Translations under genes and position numbers: made by a program
The notes under the pieces: model-generated
Told to the model about the DNA's origin: nothing
The model's database searches: none
Seen by the model: only the letters and a program-made list of their open reading frames with translations
DNA from: Clostridia bacterium
GTDB lineage: Bacteria > Bacillota_A > Clostridia > Christensenellales > CAG-138
Direction: 5' to 3'
Length of the DNA: 5,756 nucleotides
Assembly: GCA_017394605.1 (NCBI GenBank)
Contig: JAFPXU010000046.1
Location: 1-5,756, forward strand
In this document: piece by piece, positions 5,743-5,756 of the stretch
Numbering within the stretch: the stretch's first letter is position 1
Layout of the letters: every line of letters starts with the position of its first letter

Positions 5743-5756
5743 TCCGCTGTTGCGGA
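5743..5756 (+). terminator. Possible terminator stem after the permease, cut by the window edge
   Basis: TCCGC (5743-5747) pairs with GCGGA (5752-5756) around a TGTT loop, 22 bases after the permease stop codon. The window ends on the last stem base, so neither a longer stem nor a following U-run can be seen. The position is right for an intrinsic terminator closing the plus-strand unit, but five base pairs alone are weak evidence. Confidence 0.35.

Overview
This window carries what looks like a bacterial D-glycerate uptake and utilisation locus in two divergent transcription units. The DNA is moderately GC-rich (roughly 50-55% by eye), tightly packed, and uses strong AGGAGG-type ribosome binding sites. 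The families present (type II glycerate kinase, CdaR-family regulator, COG1237 metallo-hydrolase, GntP permease) are all common in anaerobic Bacillota (Clostridia, Negativicutes) and in Synergistota. Such an anaerobe is the best guess, but the window holds no phylogenetic marker and the assignment is weak.

Left unit, minus strand: a 271-residue protein with two N-terminal membrane helices and a TPR-like cytoplasmic part (1199-2014) is followed 11 bases later by a glycerate 2-kinase of the DUF4147/MOFRL type (1187 to beyond base 1). The kinase has lost only its last few residues at the window edge. Its ribosome binding site overlaps the upstream stop codon, so the two genes are probably co-transcribed and translationally coupled.

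A 251-base AT-rich divergent control region (2015-2265) separates the units. It contains a perfect 15-base palindrome that places a consensus TATAAT on each strand, a second perfect inverted repeat just downstream, and a weaker minus-strand promoter close to the membrane-protein gene.

Right unit, plus strand: a COG1237-type metallo-beta-lactamase-fold hydrolase (2266-3096), a CdaR-type sugar-diacid/glycerate sensor-regulator (3123-4253), and a GntP-family proton symporter (4365-5720). A structured 111-base gap before the permease holds a hairpin at the regulator's stop codon, a strong Shine-Dalgarno sequence with no canonical start codon, and two overlapping, mutually exclusive hairpins.

Working model (inference from gene content): the permease imports D-glycerate or a related hydroxy acid, the kinase phosphorylates it to 2-phosphoglycerate for lower glycolysis, and the CdaR-like protein senses the acid and controls both units. 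The roles of the hydrolase and of the membrane protein are unknown. I see no mobile element, CRISPR array, tRNA or rRNA. The locus is mostly ordinary metabolism. The points worth a second look are the regulatory architecture and the two accessory proteins of unknown role.
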